64,000 bases of DNA, from the NCBI RefSeq assembly GCF_042652925.1, contig NZ_JBHSHC010000099.1, positions 39,355-103,354 of the forward strand, given 5' to 3'. Below the pieces are notes generated by a model. It was given only the letters and a program-made list of their open reading frames with translations. It was not told the origin of the DNA and searched no databases. Source of the DNA: Effusibacillus consociatus (lineage in GTDB: Bacteria > Bacillota > Bacilli > Tumebacillales > Effusibacillaceae). The position numbers were made by a program, and so were the translations under genes. Each line of letters opens with the position of its first letter. Position 1 is the first letter of the stretch. Below are positions 33,902 to 41,654 of the stretch, in pieces.

Positions 33902-35830
33902 ATGACGCAAATGCAAAAACCGTATCTGGTCGATTCGATTATTGGAAATGGACGTATACTTGCTTCATTAACCAAAAACGGGGAACTGGTTCGAGCGTTT
34001 TGGCCAACAATCGACTATGCCCAACATGTAAACCAAACTCTTGCCGGGATCCGTGTCAATGGGGGACCCATCATCTGGATCAGCGGAGTGGATTTTACCC
34101 ACGAACAGAATTATCTTCCCGACACCAATATTGTTGTGACTCGGTCCATAGGTCGGAATGTTCCGGTGGAAGTGGTGGGTACCGACTATGCAGTGCCTGA
34201 TGTTGACGTGATCGTCCGTCATTACCAGGTAACAAATACAGGAAATCAAGAAATTGAAATAGATGTTATCTATTTTACAGATTTCCATATGGAAGAGAGT
34301 CCTATCTATCAATCGGTATTGTTTGATGATTCTGCGGAAGCGATCGGTCATTACCGGCGTTCCTATTGGGCATTTATCGGGGGGCAAACGAAACCGTTCG
34401 GATTTCAGGTTGCCAACGTAAAAGATCATTTGCACGAACGCCGATTCCAGGGCGGTGACATTTCGTTGGGGTCTGATGGAGCACAAGTTTGGACCTCGCC
34501 GGTTGCACCGGGTGCCGCTGCCGAATTTACGATTTTTATCGCGTTTGGCAAGAACCGGGATGAAGTCTTCGCGAATCTTGCACAAGTCAGACAGGCCGGA
34601 CACGACCAGCTGTTGGCCCAAACCAGGCAGTATGCGCAAGAGTACCTGGCCACAGGCCGCAAAATTGAAACCGGGGATGAGCGCCTCGACACTCTGTATC
34701 GCCGGTCACTTCTGATGTTCAATCTGATGGCGGATGCGGTTTATGGCGGATTGATCGCCGCACCGGAATTTGACCCCTTTTATTCGCGATGCGGAGGATA
34801 CGGGTATTGTTGGGGCCGGGACGCGGCCTATATCACAACTGCAATCGACAAAGCAGGCTATACGGATGTTGGCCGGAATTTCTATCGGTGGGCGATGCGG
34901 GTTCAGGAGGCCGATGGCTCATGGGATCACCGCCACTATATGAATGGCGATCTGGCTCCGGCCTGGGGGTATCAGGCGGATGAACCGGCGTCCATTCTCT
35001 GGGGAATGTGGCAGCACTATCTGATTTCCAAGGACGAAGAGTTTTTGCGGGAATGTTGGCCTTCCATGCAAAAAGGGGCCGATCATCTGGTTGCAACAAT
35101 TGATCCGGATACCGATTGCCCCAAGCCCAGCAGGGACCTTTGGGAAGAAAGATTTGCTCAGCATACGTATTCGTCTGCTGCGGTAGCGGCTGCATTGCTT
35201 GCGGCAGCGGACGCCGCCCGACATCTGGACAAAGAGGAACAGGCCAAAGTTTACGCTGCAGCAGGGGAGAGAATCCGCAAGGCTGTCGAGAAGCTCTACA
35301 ACCCCGAGAAGAAAAGCTGGTATCGAGGCATCAACCTTTATGTTCGAGAAGAAATCTACGAGATGAAAAAAGCGGCCGGCCAACGTGTCCACACGATTGT
35401 GGATGACCACGGATATGAACGTCATGTGGTCGATTATGATCCGATTGTGGACGCTTCGCTGCTCGGAATTTCCTATCCGTTTGAATTGTTTGAGGCGAAC
35501 CATCCGGCGGTAGTCAGCACATCCGATGCCGTCAAGGAGTTGTGCACCCAGCCGGGCATCGGTGGGATTCGTCGGTATGAAGATGACCATTATGCGGGAG
35601 GAAATCCGTGGGTACTCTGCACATTATGGCATGGACTTGAAGCCAACCGCCGCGGGGAATCGCATAAAGTGAAGGAAGCGTTGGAGTGGGTGCTGCAGCA
35701 TCAGACATCGACAGGGCTGCTTCCTGAGCAGGTTGACAAAGAGAAAGGCGGACCCGGATGGGTGGTGCCGCTCACGTGGTCGCACGCGATGTTTGTGCTT
35801 TTGATACTTGAATACTATGGAAAAGAGTGA
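33902..35830 (+). CDS. Glycoside hydrolase family 15 (glucoamylase/glucodextranase-like)
   Basis: The 642-residue protein has a beta-sandwich N-terminal domain (about 1-250) and an (alpha/alpha)6 barrel. Likely catalytic segments are DLWEER near 417, where the Glu is the expected general acid, and LLPEQVDKE near 605 for the general base; GGYGYCWGRDAAY lines the pocket. GH15 enzymes cleave alpha-glucosidic bonds from non-reducing ends. No signal peptide is present, so it acts inside the cell, perhaps on imported maltodextrin or on trehalose. It is monocistronic with paired operators upstream and a strong terminator downstream. Confidence 0.85.
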   Translation: MTQMQKPYLVDSIIGNGRILASLTKNGELVRAFWPTIDYAQHVNQTLAGIRVNGGPIIWISGVDFTHEQNYLPDTNIVVTRSIGRNVPVEVVGTDYAVPDVDVIVRHYQVTNTGNQEIEIDVIYFTDFHMEESPIYQSVLFDDSAEAIGHYRRSYWAFIGGQTKPFGFQVANVKDHLHERRFQGGDISLGSDGAQVWTSPVAPGAAAEFTIFIAFGKNRDEVFANLAQVRQAGHDQLLAQTRQYAQEYLATGRKIETGDERLDTLYRRSLLMFNLMADAVYGGLIAAPEFDPFYSRCGGYGYCWGRDAAYITTAIDKAGYTDVGRNFYRWAMRVQEADGSWDHRHYMNGDLAPAWGYQADEPASILWGMWQHYLISKDEEFLRECWPSMQKGADHLVATIDPDTDCPKPSRDLWEERFAQHTYSSAAVAAALLAAADAARHLDKEEQAKVYAAAGERIRKAVEKLYNPEKKSWYRGINLYVREEIYEMKKAAGQRVHTIVDDHGYERHVVDYDPIVDASLLGISYPFELFEANHPAVVSTSDAVKELCTQPGIGGIRRYEDDHYAGGNPWVLCTLWHGLEANRRGESHKVKEALEWVLQHQTSTGLLPEQVDKEKGGPGWVVPLTWSHAMFVLLILEYYGKE

Positions 35831-35838
35831 AAGAAATG

Positions 35839-35872
35839 CGGTGTGTCTCGGTAACGAGACACACCGTTTTTT
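35839..35872 (+). terminator. Terminator after the GH15 gene
   Basis: CGGTGTGTCTCG (35839-35850) and CGAGACACACCG (35855-35866) form a perfect 12 bp stem with a GTAA loop and six T. Confidence 0.92.
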
Positions 35873-35966
35873 GGCTCTGTTAACGTGCACAGTGGAAAAT
35901 TTGAGTAGCTCGGTTAACCACAAAAAGGGATGCTGACGAACATCAGAAAAAATCAACACTTTTAAA

Positions 35967-35995
35967 TTGACACTTGCAGATCCGATGATTAAACT
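35967..35995 (+). promoter_or_regulatory. Sigma-A promoter of the PadR-SDR operon
   Basis: TTGACA (35967-35972), a 17 bp spacer and TAAACT (35990-35995). Confidence 0.7.
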
Positions 35996-36025
35996 ATATC
36001 TAAAAGATATATATGTATAACATAT
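35996..36025 (+). promoter_or_regulatory. Two palindromes, likely PadR autoregulatory operators
   Basis: ATATCT-AAA-AGATAT (35996-36010) and ATATGT-ATA-ACATAT (36011-36025) lie back to back between the -10 box and the SD AGGAGG. The ATGT...ACAT core resembles PadR-family sites. Binding here would block transcription of padR and the SDR gene. Confidence 0.6.
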
Positions 36026-36038
36026 AGGAGGCGTTTAG

Positions 36039-36605
36039 GTGCCGAGGGAAAACAAAAGCAGATATGCTGTGCTGGGAATGTTAAGCCTCGAACCAATGTC
36101 GGGTTATGACATCAAGAAAAAAATCCATCGGGGAATCGGGGAATTCTGGAGTGAAAGCTTTGCACAGATTTACCCGATTTTAAAACAGCTTGTGGAAGAG
36201 GGATACGCGGTCTGTCAGATTGAAGACCAGGAAGGAAAACCGGATCGAAAAGTTTACAGCATCACGGAAGCCGGGCGTGATGAGTTGATGAAATGGCTGT
36301 CAGAGCCGGTCACTTATTATCCGCTGCGCATCGAGTTGTTGTTAAAGCTGTTTTTTGCGCACAATGCCTCCCCTGACGTCAGTATTCACCATGTAGAACA
36401 GTTTCAAAAGCGAATGCAGGACGTACTCGAAGAATATAAAAACGTGGAAGAACGAATGGTATCCGCGATGAAAAGTCGCGGGAACTGGTTGAGATATCGT
36501 TTGATGACGCTTCGGTATGGCATCTATTCCGTGGAAGCCGCTTTGAAATGGTGTGAAGAAACCCTGCAAGAATTGAATGGAATCAAATCTGGAAAAGGGG
36601 TGTAA
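36039..36605 (+). CDS. PadR-family transcriptional regulator
   Basis: The 188-residue protein has the PadR winged helix (YAVLGMLSLEPMSGYDIKKKI, PILKQLVEEGYAV, DRKVYSITEAGRDELMKWL) and a C-terminal helical dimerisation domain (Vir_act_alpha_C, about 95-180). PadR proteins are usually repressors released by small ligands. The GTG at 36039 follows AGGAGG. The downstream SDR gene begins 4 bp after the stop and is its probable target together with padR itself. Confidence 0.9.
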   Translation: MPRENKSRYAVLGMLSLEPMSGYDIKKKIHRGIGEFWSESFAQIYPILKQLVEEGYAVCQIEDQEGKPDRKVYSITEAGRDELMKWLSEPVTYYPLRIELLLKLFFAHNASPDVSIHHVEQFQKRMQDVLEEYKNVEERMVSAMKSRGNWLRYRLMTLRYGIYSVEAALKWCEETLQELNGIKSGKGV

Positions 36606-36609
36606 GTAT

Positions 36610-37458
36610 ATGTTTGAAAAGGATTTGCTCAAGGACAAGGTAGTTCTTATTACAGGGGGCGGTACAGGACTTGGCCGCGCGATGGGGGAAAGGTTTCTGG
36701 AGTTGGGAGCCAAATTGGCCATCACCGGTCGACGTGAGGAAGTTTTGCAAACGGCCGCGCAAGAAATGAGCGGTGAAGGAAAAGAAGTATTCTATAAAAG
36801 CTGTGATGTGCGTGATCCTGCGCAAATACAAGAATTGGTCGATGCGGTGGAACAACGCTTCGGTCATATTGACGTTCTGGTCAATAACGCGGCAGGAAAC
36901 TTTATCAGTCCTACTGAACGTCTTTCTCCGCGGGCGGTGGATGCCGTATTGAACATCGTGTTGCATGGAACGTTCTATGCAACCTTAGAGGTAGGAAAGA
37001 GGTGGATTAAACAGGGCAAGGGCGGGACGATGTTAAATATCGTAACTTCCTACGCATCCACCGGGTCGGGGTTTGTAGTGCCGTCAGCGGCGGCCAAAGC
37101 GGGAGTGTTGGCAATGACCCGCTCTCTTGCGGTTGAATGGGCGAGATACGGCATCCGTCAGGTAGCCATCGCACCCGGACCTTTTCCCACAGAAGGTGCA
37201 TGGTCTAGGCTTTCACCAACGCCTGAACTGGCGGAACATGCAATCAAACGGGTTCCCTTGCGTCGTGCAGGCGATAAACAGGAGCTTGCGAATCTTGCTT
37301 CCTATCTGATTTCCGATTATGCGGGTTACATCAATGGCGAAGTCGTAACCATTGACGGAGGAGAATGGCTGCAGGGGGCCGGCGAATTTAACAATCTGAC
37401 TGAAGTTACGGAAGAGCAATGGGATATGCTGGCCGAGATGACACGCAAAGGGAAGTAA
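36610..37458 (+). CDS. SDR-family oxidoreductase, 2,4-dienoyl-CoA reductase-like
   Basis: The 282-residue Rossmann-fold protein has the cofactor motif VLITGGGTGLGRAMGE and VLVNNAAGNF. In place of the usual YxxxK it has the DECR/FadH-type active site TSYASTGSGFVVPSAAAKAG, then IAPGPFPTEG and a C-terminal YINGEVVTIDGGEWL. This pattern points to an NADPH-dependent 2,4-dienoyl-CoA reductase or related enoyl reductase of fatty-acid degradation. ATG 36610 follows AAAAGGGGTG. Co-transcription with padR suggests control by a fatty-acid-like ligand, which is inference. Confidence 0.82.
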   Translation: MFEKDLLKDKVVLITGGGTGLGRAMGERFLELGAKLAITGRREEVLQTAAQEMSGEGKEVFYKSCDVRDPAQIQELVDAVEQRFGHIDVLVNNAAGNFISPTERLSPRAVDAVLNIVLHGTFYATLEVGKRWIKQGKGGTMLNIVTSYASTGSGFVVPSAAAKAGVLAMTRSLAVEWARYGIRQVAIAPGPFPTEGAWSRLSPTPELAEHAIKRVPLRRAGDKQELANLASYLISDYAGYINGEVVTIDGGEWLQGAGEFNNLTEVTEEQWDMLAEMTRKGK

Positions 37459-37481
37459 TGAAGGAGTGAGAGCCCTTTTCC

Positions 37482-37574
37482 ATTGCCGTTATTGTAGTAG
37501 GGGCTGGGATTGGGCCAGTTTCATATTTTGTGGGCATCTACAGGAATTGGAAGGAGTTTAAACGAAGTATGTAA
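37482..37574 (+). CDS. Possible 30-residue membrane peptide with ATT start
   Basis: The frame IAVIVVGAGIGPVSYFVGIY followed by RNWKEFKRSM has one hydrophobic segment and a basic tail, like small membrane proteins. It has no ATG/GTG/TTG start; ATT at 37482 is the only option after the in-frame TGA, with AAGGAG 15 bases upstream. It could be the end of a decayed gene. Low confidence. Confidence 0.3.
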   Translation: MAVIVVGAGIGPVSYFVGIYRNWKEFKRSM

Positions 37575-37592
37575 TAGAAAGGAGCGATGGGA

Positions 37593-37892
37593 TTGAAAAC
37601 GTCCAAACTTTTGAAGTGGATTTCGGGCGGGCTGGAAGCCCTCTTGGGAATTCCGGTTATCGGCGGCACAATTGTGATCGGGATGTTGTGGACTCCGCTG
37701 GTTGTTATGTTGGCCTTACATATTGTGACTCTCATTTTCAGCAACAAAGAAGGGGGCGCAAAGCACGGCAGCATTCTCGGAATTATCACCTCTTGTATAG
37801 CATGGATTCCTTTTGTGGGAATGATCATGCATATTCTAACGGCGATTTTCCTTTTGCTCGACGCCGCAAAAAAAGAACAGGAACTTGCGTGA
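37593..37892 (+). CDS. Small membrane protein of unknown function
   Basis: The 99-residue product has three hydrophobic segments (GLEALLGIPVIGGTIVIGML, TPLVVMLALHIVTLIF, and a third segment beginning IWIPFVGMIMHILTAIF-like after the GGAKHGS loop) and charged ends. TTG 37593 is preferred since GAAAGGAG ends 8 bases upstream; ATG 37587 is only two bases from that SD. I do not recognise the family. A terminator follows. Confidence 0.6.
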   Translation: MKTSKLLKWISGGLEALLGIPVIGGTIVIGMLWTPLVVMLALHIVTLIFSNKEGGAKHGSILGIITSCIAWIPFVGMIMHILTAIFLLLDAAKKEQELA

Positions 37893-37928
37893 CAACTCGC
37901 TTCTGCATGTGGATTTTCCTTCAAAGAG

Positions 37929-37970
37929 GGCGCATCTTAATCAAGGGATTAAGAGCGTCTTTTGATTTTT
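37929..37970 (+). terminator. Terminator after the small membrane protein
   Basis: GCGCATCTTAATC pairs with GATTAAGAGCGTC with a one-base bulge, followed by TTTTGATTTTT. Confidence 0.65.
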
Positions 37971-37987
37971 CAAACGCTGGATTGTGA

Positions 37988-38080
37988 CATATCCCAGATG
38001 CCAAACGGTATCTGCAGATCAACGGCGTTTGGGAGGACCACAACATCTTTGCGATTACCCGAGAGGAATGGGGGGCTTAA
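37988..38080 (+). pseudogene. C-terminal remnant of a GNAT acetyltransferase
   Basis: The frame reads DAKRYLQINGVWEDHNIFAI then TREEWGA and stops. This closely resembles the C-terminal end of RimJ/RimL-type acetyltransferases (xRYLxINGxWEDHxxxxITREEW). There is no start codon and the rest of the domain is missing, so it is a gene scrap. Confidence 0.55.
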
Positions 38081-38119
38081 ACAACAATGACCACTCAAAG
38101 GTGGCCGTTGCTGTTTTTT
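38081..38119 (+). terminator. Terminator-like hairpin at the end of the GNAT scrap
   Basis: CAATGACCAC pairs imperfectly with GTGGCCGTTG, followed by six T. It may be what is left of the terminator of the lost gene. Confidence 0.5.
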
Positions 38120-38131
38120 ATGTAGTTGTCG

Positions 38132-38590
38132 TCAGCCTTGAGTGATTCCCAACAGCTGCTCAATCTTCGGTTTCAGGTTTTGAAAGCCTTTATCGCCTGC
38201 GGCCCGGTAATAGAGTTTTCCTTCTGCATCGAACAGGAAGAAAGCGGGCACAAACTGGTTTTGAAAGGCTTCAGTGATTTTGTGCAAGTTATCGATAGCC
38301 ATAGGTTGCGTGATGCCGTAATCCGAGATGTCTTTCTTCACTTTCTCGAGATCGGTATCACTTTCCTGTTTCGGCATGTGTACACCTACCAACTGCAAAT
38401 CGTATTCCTTGTACTGATCCCGATAGGATACAACTTCCGGCATGACTTCATGGCAAATGTGACAGGAGACAGCCCAGAAATGCACAAGTAAGGGGCGATT
38501 TTTCAAATCATTGGGACTAACCCCTTCTCCGTTTACCCATTCAGTTGCCCCTTCCAATGAAGGTAGCGGAGTGCCAAGTCGCATTGGCAT
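38132..38590 (-). CDS. TlpA/ResA-like thioredoxin-fold protein
   Basis: The 152-residue protein has a thioredoxin-like fold with HFWAVSCHICHEVMPEV (CHIC redox motif near 48-51) and the cis-Pro region QFVPAFFLFDAEGK. It lacks a signal peptide and should be cytoplasmic. ATG at 38590 follows GGAGG on the minus strand. It lies 32 bp downstream of the peroxiredoxin gene, so it may recycle or assist it; that link is inferred from operon position. Confidence 0.8.
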   Translation of the reverse strand: MPMRLGTPLPSLEGATEWVNGEGVSPNDLKNRPLLVHFWAVSCHICHEVMPEVVSYRDQYKEYDLQLVGVHMPKQESDTDLEKVKKDISDYGITQPMAIDNLHKITEAFQNQFVPAFFLFDAEGKLYYRAAGDKGFQNLKPKIEQLLGITQG

Positions 38591-38622
38591 AAAACCGCCT
38601 CCATTTCGAATGCCGAGTGATC

Positions 38623-39156
38623 TTAGAGGGTTTTCTGACCGGGTTTCCAATCGGCTGGGCAGAGTCCGCCAGCTTGCAGAGCTTCCAAGGTGCGCAGGGT
38701 TTCATCTACGCTGCGGCCAATGTTATTGTCATTGACTACCTGGTAGCGAACGATTCCTTCGGGGTCGATAATAAAGAGACCGCGCAGGGCAATGCCTTTG
38801 TCTTCAATCAGCACGTCATAAGCACGGGCTACTTCCTTGGTGATGTCGGAAGCCAGCGGGTAGTTAATCTCGCCCAATCCGTTTTTCTCACGTGGTGTGT
38901 TAATCCATGCACGGTGGGTGTACACACTGTCAACGGAGACACCCAGAATTTCCGCATCAAGGTCGAAGAACTCTTGAGCCCGGTCACTGATCGCCGTAAT
39001 TTCCGTTGGGCATACGAATGTAAAGTCAAGCGGATAGAAGAACAGGACCAGCCATTTTCCTGCATAATCTTGAAGGGTTACAGTGTGATCAAGTGTTTCC
39101 AGATTTTTTGTAGTCAGCATTTTGAAGTCCGGTGCTTTTTGTCCAACAAATGGCAT
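38623..39156 (-). CDS. Typical 2-Cys peroxiredoxin
   Basis: The 177-residue AhpC/Prx1-type enzyme reduces peroxides. The peroxidatic Cys is in FYPLDFTFVCPTEITA (near 50) and the resolving Cys in GGLCPADWKPG near the C-terminus. It is shorter than AhpC, as for cytosolic Prx of the Prx1 group. GAGGAGG precedes the ATG. It has its own promoter and a hairpin in the leader, and is co-transcribed with the TlpA-like gene. Electrons probably come from thioredoxin. Confidence 0.92.
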   Translation of the reverse strand: MPFVGQKAPDFKMLTTKNLETLDHTVTLQDYAGKWLVLFFYPLDFTFVCPTEITAISDRAQEFFDLDAEILGVSVDSVYTHRAWINTPREKNGLGEINYPLASDITKEVARAYDVLIEDKGIALRGLFIIDPEGIVRYQVVNDNNIGRSVDETLRTLEALQAGGLCPADWKPGQKTL

Positions 39157-39240
39157 GTGAATACCTCCTCTTTAAGATAACCCGAGAGGCGCAGGAACAG
39201 GCACCGCTCCTGCGCTTGGGTATTAGCGTAGACATTTCGA

Positions 39241-39269
39241 ATCATATCACTATAACAATAAATAATCAA
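39241..39269 (-). promoter_or_regulatory. Promoter of the peroxiredoxin operon
   Basis: On the minus strand TTGATT (39269-39264), a 17 bp spacer and TATGAT (39246-39241). The leader contains the hairpin GCGCAGGA/TCCTGCGC (about 39180-39220). No convincing PerR box was seen. Confidence 0.6.
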
Positions 39270-39299
39270 TACGATAACTAAAAGTTTACAGAAGACAAT

Positions 39300-39325
39300 A
39301 AAAAAATCTCTCACCGAATGAGAGA
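39300..39325 (-). terminator. Terminator of tRNA-Arg
   Basis: On the minus strand TCTCTCA/TGAGAGA stem around TTCGG, followed by a run of T (39306-39300). Confidence 0.8.
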
Positions 39326-39338
39326 CCGCTTATCTATA

Positions 39339-39413
39339 TGGTGCACCCGAAGAGGATCGAACTCCTACCTCAGGCTCCGGAGGCCTGCGTCCTATCCATT
39401 GGACCACGGGTGC
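39339..39413 (-). tRNA. tRNA-Arg (anticodon CCG)
   Basis: The minus strand folds as a full cloverleaf: acceptor GCACCCG/CGGGTGC, D-arm GTCC/GGAC, anticodon arm CAGGC-CTCCGGA-GCCTG, T-arm AGGAG-TTCGATC-CTCTT, discriminator A, and encoded CCA. Anticodon CCG reads the CGG arginine codon. It stands alone with its own terminator. Confidence 0.95.
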
Positions 39414-39530
39414 ATATCGAATATTTTCAGAAGCGACGTTTCTTATCTTACACGAACACGAATGTTTTTGCAACCGCCAAAATTAGGCTGGATTCCCGGG
39501 TTTTTTGCACTTGTAAGAAAATGCTGCCCG

Positions 39531-39559
39531 TTGACCGGCCATTTTTTGCGGCTTACAAT
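39531..39559 (+). promoter_or_regulatory. Sigma-A promoter of thiD
   Basis: TTGACC (39531-39536), a 17 bp spacer and TACAAT (39554-39559). The leader has a small hairpin GGCACC-CAAA-GGTGCC (about 39591-39606). No TPP riboswitch motif is present. Confidence 0.65.
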
Positions 39560-39642
39560 GGAACAGTAGCAGATTAACACAGCCTTGGAGTGGCACCCAA
39601 AGGTGCCGGGTCGTGCTGCGAGGGCTTAGGAGGAAATCGGGT

Positions 39643-40443
39643 ATGACAATCGCACGGGCGTTAACGATCGCCGGATCTGACAGCGGCGGCGGAGCGGGGA
39701 TCCAGGCTGACCTGAAAACCTTTACGGTACTCGGTGTTTACGGCATGTCTGCTCTCACCGCGATTACGGTGCAAAATACATTAGGCGTGCACGGCATCTA
39801 CAATCTTCCGTTAGAAGCAATTGAAAAGCAAATTGACGCAGTGGTAACCGATATTGGCGTCGATGCGGTCAAAACAGGCATGTTATCTCAGGTTCCGATT
39901 ATCGAACTTGCGGCAGCAAAAATTCGACAGCACCGGATCCGAAATCTCGTTGTGGACCCGGTCATGGTCGCAAAGGGCGGAGCCCGTTTATTGGAAGCGT
40001 CCGCGCAAAATGCTTTGATTGAACATCTGCTTCCGGTTGCGCAAGTGGTTACACCGAATTTGCCGGAAACGGAAGTCCTGATCGAACGGGAGATCCGAAC
40101 TGTTGATGACATGCGGGAAGCCGCCAAGCGGATTCTTGAGTTCGGACCGAGAACGGTGGTTGTAAAAGGCGGTCATCTTGCAGGCGATGCGGTCGATATT
40201 GTTTATGACGGTGAGAATTTTTATGAACTTGCCTCGCCGCGGATTGAAACACGTCATACACATGGTACCGGATGCACTTTTTCTGCGGCTGTTACCGCGG
40301 AGTTGGCAAAAGGCAAGAACGTGTTGGAGGCAGTATCAGTCGCCAAAGAGTTCATCACATGTGCGATTTCGGATTCCCTGGAGCTTGGAGGAGGTCATGG
40401 ACCGACCAACCACTGGGCATACGGGAAAAGAAAACAAATGTAA
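39643..40443 (+). CDS. thiD: Hydroxymethylpyrimidine (phosphate) kinase
   Basis: The 266-residue ribokinase-fold protein phosphorylates HMP and HMP-P in thiamine synthesis; some homologues act on pyridoxal. Visible are the N-terminal ALTIAGSDSGGGAGIQADLKTF, the DPVMVAKGGARLL segment, VVVKGGHL, and the anion-hole/catalytic base HTHGTGCTFSAAVTAELAKG. ATG 39643 follows TTAGGAGGA. It is monocistronic and shares a bidirectional terminator with comER. Confidence 0.88.
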   Translation: MTIARALTIAGSDSGGGAGIQADLKTFTVLGVYGMSALTAITVQNTLGVHGIYNLPLEAIEKQIDAVVTDIGVDAVKTGMLSQVPIIELAAAKIRQHRIRNLVVDPVMVAKGGARLLEASAQNALIEHLLPVAQVVTPNLPETEVLIEREIRTVDDMREAAKRILEFGPRTVVVKGGHLAGDAVDIVYDGENFYELASPRIETRHTHGTGCTFSAAVTAELAKGKNVLEAVSVAKEFITCAISDSLELGGGHGPTNHWAYGKRKQM

Positions 40444-40448
40444 ACTTC

Positions 40449-40492
40449 AAAAAAGCCCCTTGCAGAAGATGACTGCAAAGGGCTGTTCTTTA
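40449..40492. terminator. Bidirectional terminator between thiD and comER
   Basis: AGCCCCTTGCAG (40454-40465) pairs with CTGCAAAGGGCT (40473-40484) with one mismatch. A-run to the left and T-rich tail to the right suit both convergent genes. Confidence 0.8.
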
Positions 40493-41293
40493 TCACTTGT
40501 CTTTTGTGTGTTGGCCTTGGAAATGTTTCGTTGTCGTAAGAACGTCATCGAACACGCCTTCCATAGCGGGTTTCAGTACTTTGAGTCCTGCCTCCGTCAC
40601 TCCGCCCGGAAGCGACACCCGCGAGATGATTTCTTCAAACTCATATCCTTCTTTCACAAATAGTTTGCCTAACCCATAAATCATATATTTAACCAATTGA
40701 TCCGCTTGCTGCGGCGGAATGCCGCCTTGACGAACAGCAGCGGAAGCGAAGGACTGCAAAACAAATGCGAGAAATGCGGGACCGCAGCTTGTGAGATCCG
40801 AACAAACGCGAACATCGTTTTCTTTGATCACGACCGGGAAGGAGATTCCCCGGCAGGTGGCCTCAAACAATTGCCTGTCAGTCGGGGTTGCTCGAGATCC
40901 ATACATGGTTAACATCACGCCTGATAACGCTTCTTGCGTGATGGAAGGAATGATTTTGATCACTTTCGATGAGACTTCGGATTCCAGTTCCGATAAAGAC
41001 CAAGCCGAATTAATGGAGATCAAAAATTTGTCGGGAGACATCGAGGTGCGAATCTCCTTTAACACGGTCAGTACATCAGCCGGTTTGACACAGAGAAATA
41101 TAAAATCGCTGAACTTTGCAAGTGAGGAGGCACTGTCCATCTTGCGGACGTTTGGATTTTCCACTATGATCCGATCGAGTTTCCATGCGGTCCGATTATA
41201 GGCTGCGACCTCAACATCCGGCAGGCCTGAACGAACGAACGCCCTGACCAGCATACCCCCCATGCTTCCCGTGCCGACAAATCCCAAACGCAA
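40493..41293 (-). CDS. comER: ComER, late competence/ProC-like oxidoreductase
   Basis: The 266-residue protein has a Rossmann N-terminus (LRLGFVGTGSMGGMLVRAF), FLCVKPADVLTVLKEI, the segment KIIPSITQEALSGV and a C-terminal pyrroline-carboxylate-reductase-like dimer domain (SDLTSCGPAFLAFVLQSFA, SLPGGVTEAGLKVL). Its text resembles B. subtilis ComER more than ProC. ComER is divergent from the comE operon in B. subtilis and has been tied to sporulation or biofilm control; biochemical activity is unclear. TTG 41293 follows GGAGGAG; earlier in-frame codons would extend it without family support. Confidence 0.8.
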   Translation of the reverse strand: MRLGFVGTGSMGGMLVRAFVRSGLPDVEVAAYNRTAWKLDRIIVENPNVRKMDSASSLAKFSDFIFLCVKPADVLTVLKEIRTSMSPDKFLISINSAWSLSELESEVSSKVIKIIPSITQEALSGVMLTMYGSRATPTDRQLFEATCRGISFPVVIKENDVRVCSDLTSCGPAFLAFVLQSFASAAVRQGGIPPQQADQLVKYMIYGLGKLFVKEGYEFEEIISRVSLPGGVTEAGLKVLKPAMEGVFDDVLTTTKHFQGQHTKDK

Positions 41294-41397
41294 GGCAGTC
41301 TCCTCCCTCTCTCGGTACCTAATTGCAGTGTATTCTTCATCTGGGAAGGGCATGACTAAAAAAAGAAAATCATGTGCAGCAAAAGGGGAGAAATGCA

Positions 41398-41586
41398 ATG
41401 GATTCCTCATCGCCGTTATATCTGATCAGGCGTGGAGAAATTTTACACGAGAATTTGATCCGGATCGGCCGAAATGAACCTTGGATGCGGGAACGACTGC
41501 AGGATCTGGAGGTTTACGACATGCGGCAAGTGCGTTATGCCCACCTGGATCACAAAGGGGATTTGCATGTTCATTTGAAGGTATAG
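41398..41586 (+). CDS. Stand-alone YetF/DUF421 C-terminal-like domain
   Basis: The 62-residue product (SPLYLIRRGEILHENLIRIG, ending VRYAHLDHKGDLHVHLKV) matches the C-terminal cytoplasmic domain of YetF/DUF421 membrane proteins, but the membrane part that should precede it is absent. AGGGGAGAA precedes the ATG, so it could be translated. It may be a reduced gene or a functional mini-domain. It lies divergent from comER and 68 bp before rpoN. Confidence 0.6.
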   Translation: MDSSSPLYLIRRGEILHENLIRIGRNEPWMRERLQDLEVYDMRQVRYAHLDHKGDLHVHLKV

Positions 41587-41654
41587 TGACGGAGTGGGGG
41601 CGGATGAGGTAAGATAAGAGAAACATCTGACCCATGGCCGAGGGGGGTGCTCGC

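Noticed and set aside
39157..39300. PerR box before the peroxiredoxin gene
   Set aside because: The AT-rich stretch does not form the expected TTATAAT-N-ATTATAA palindrome.
39590..39607. TGGCAC...GTGC as a sigma-54 promoter before thiD
   Set aside because: The bases form a simple hairpin GGCACC-CAAA-GGTGCC, the -12 element is poor, and a good sigma-A promoter lies just upstream.
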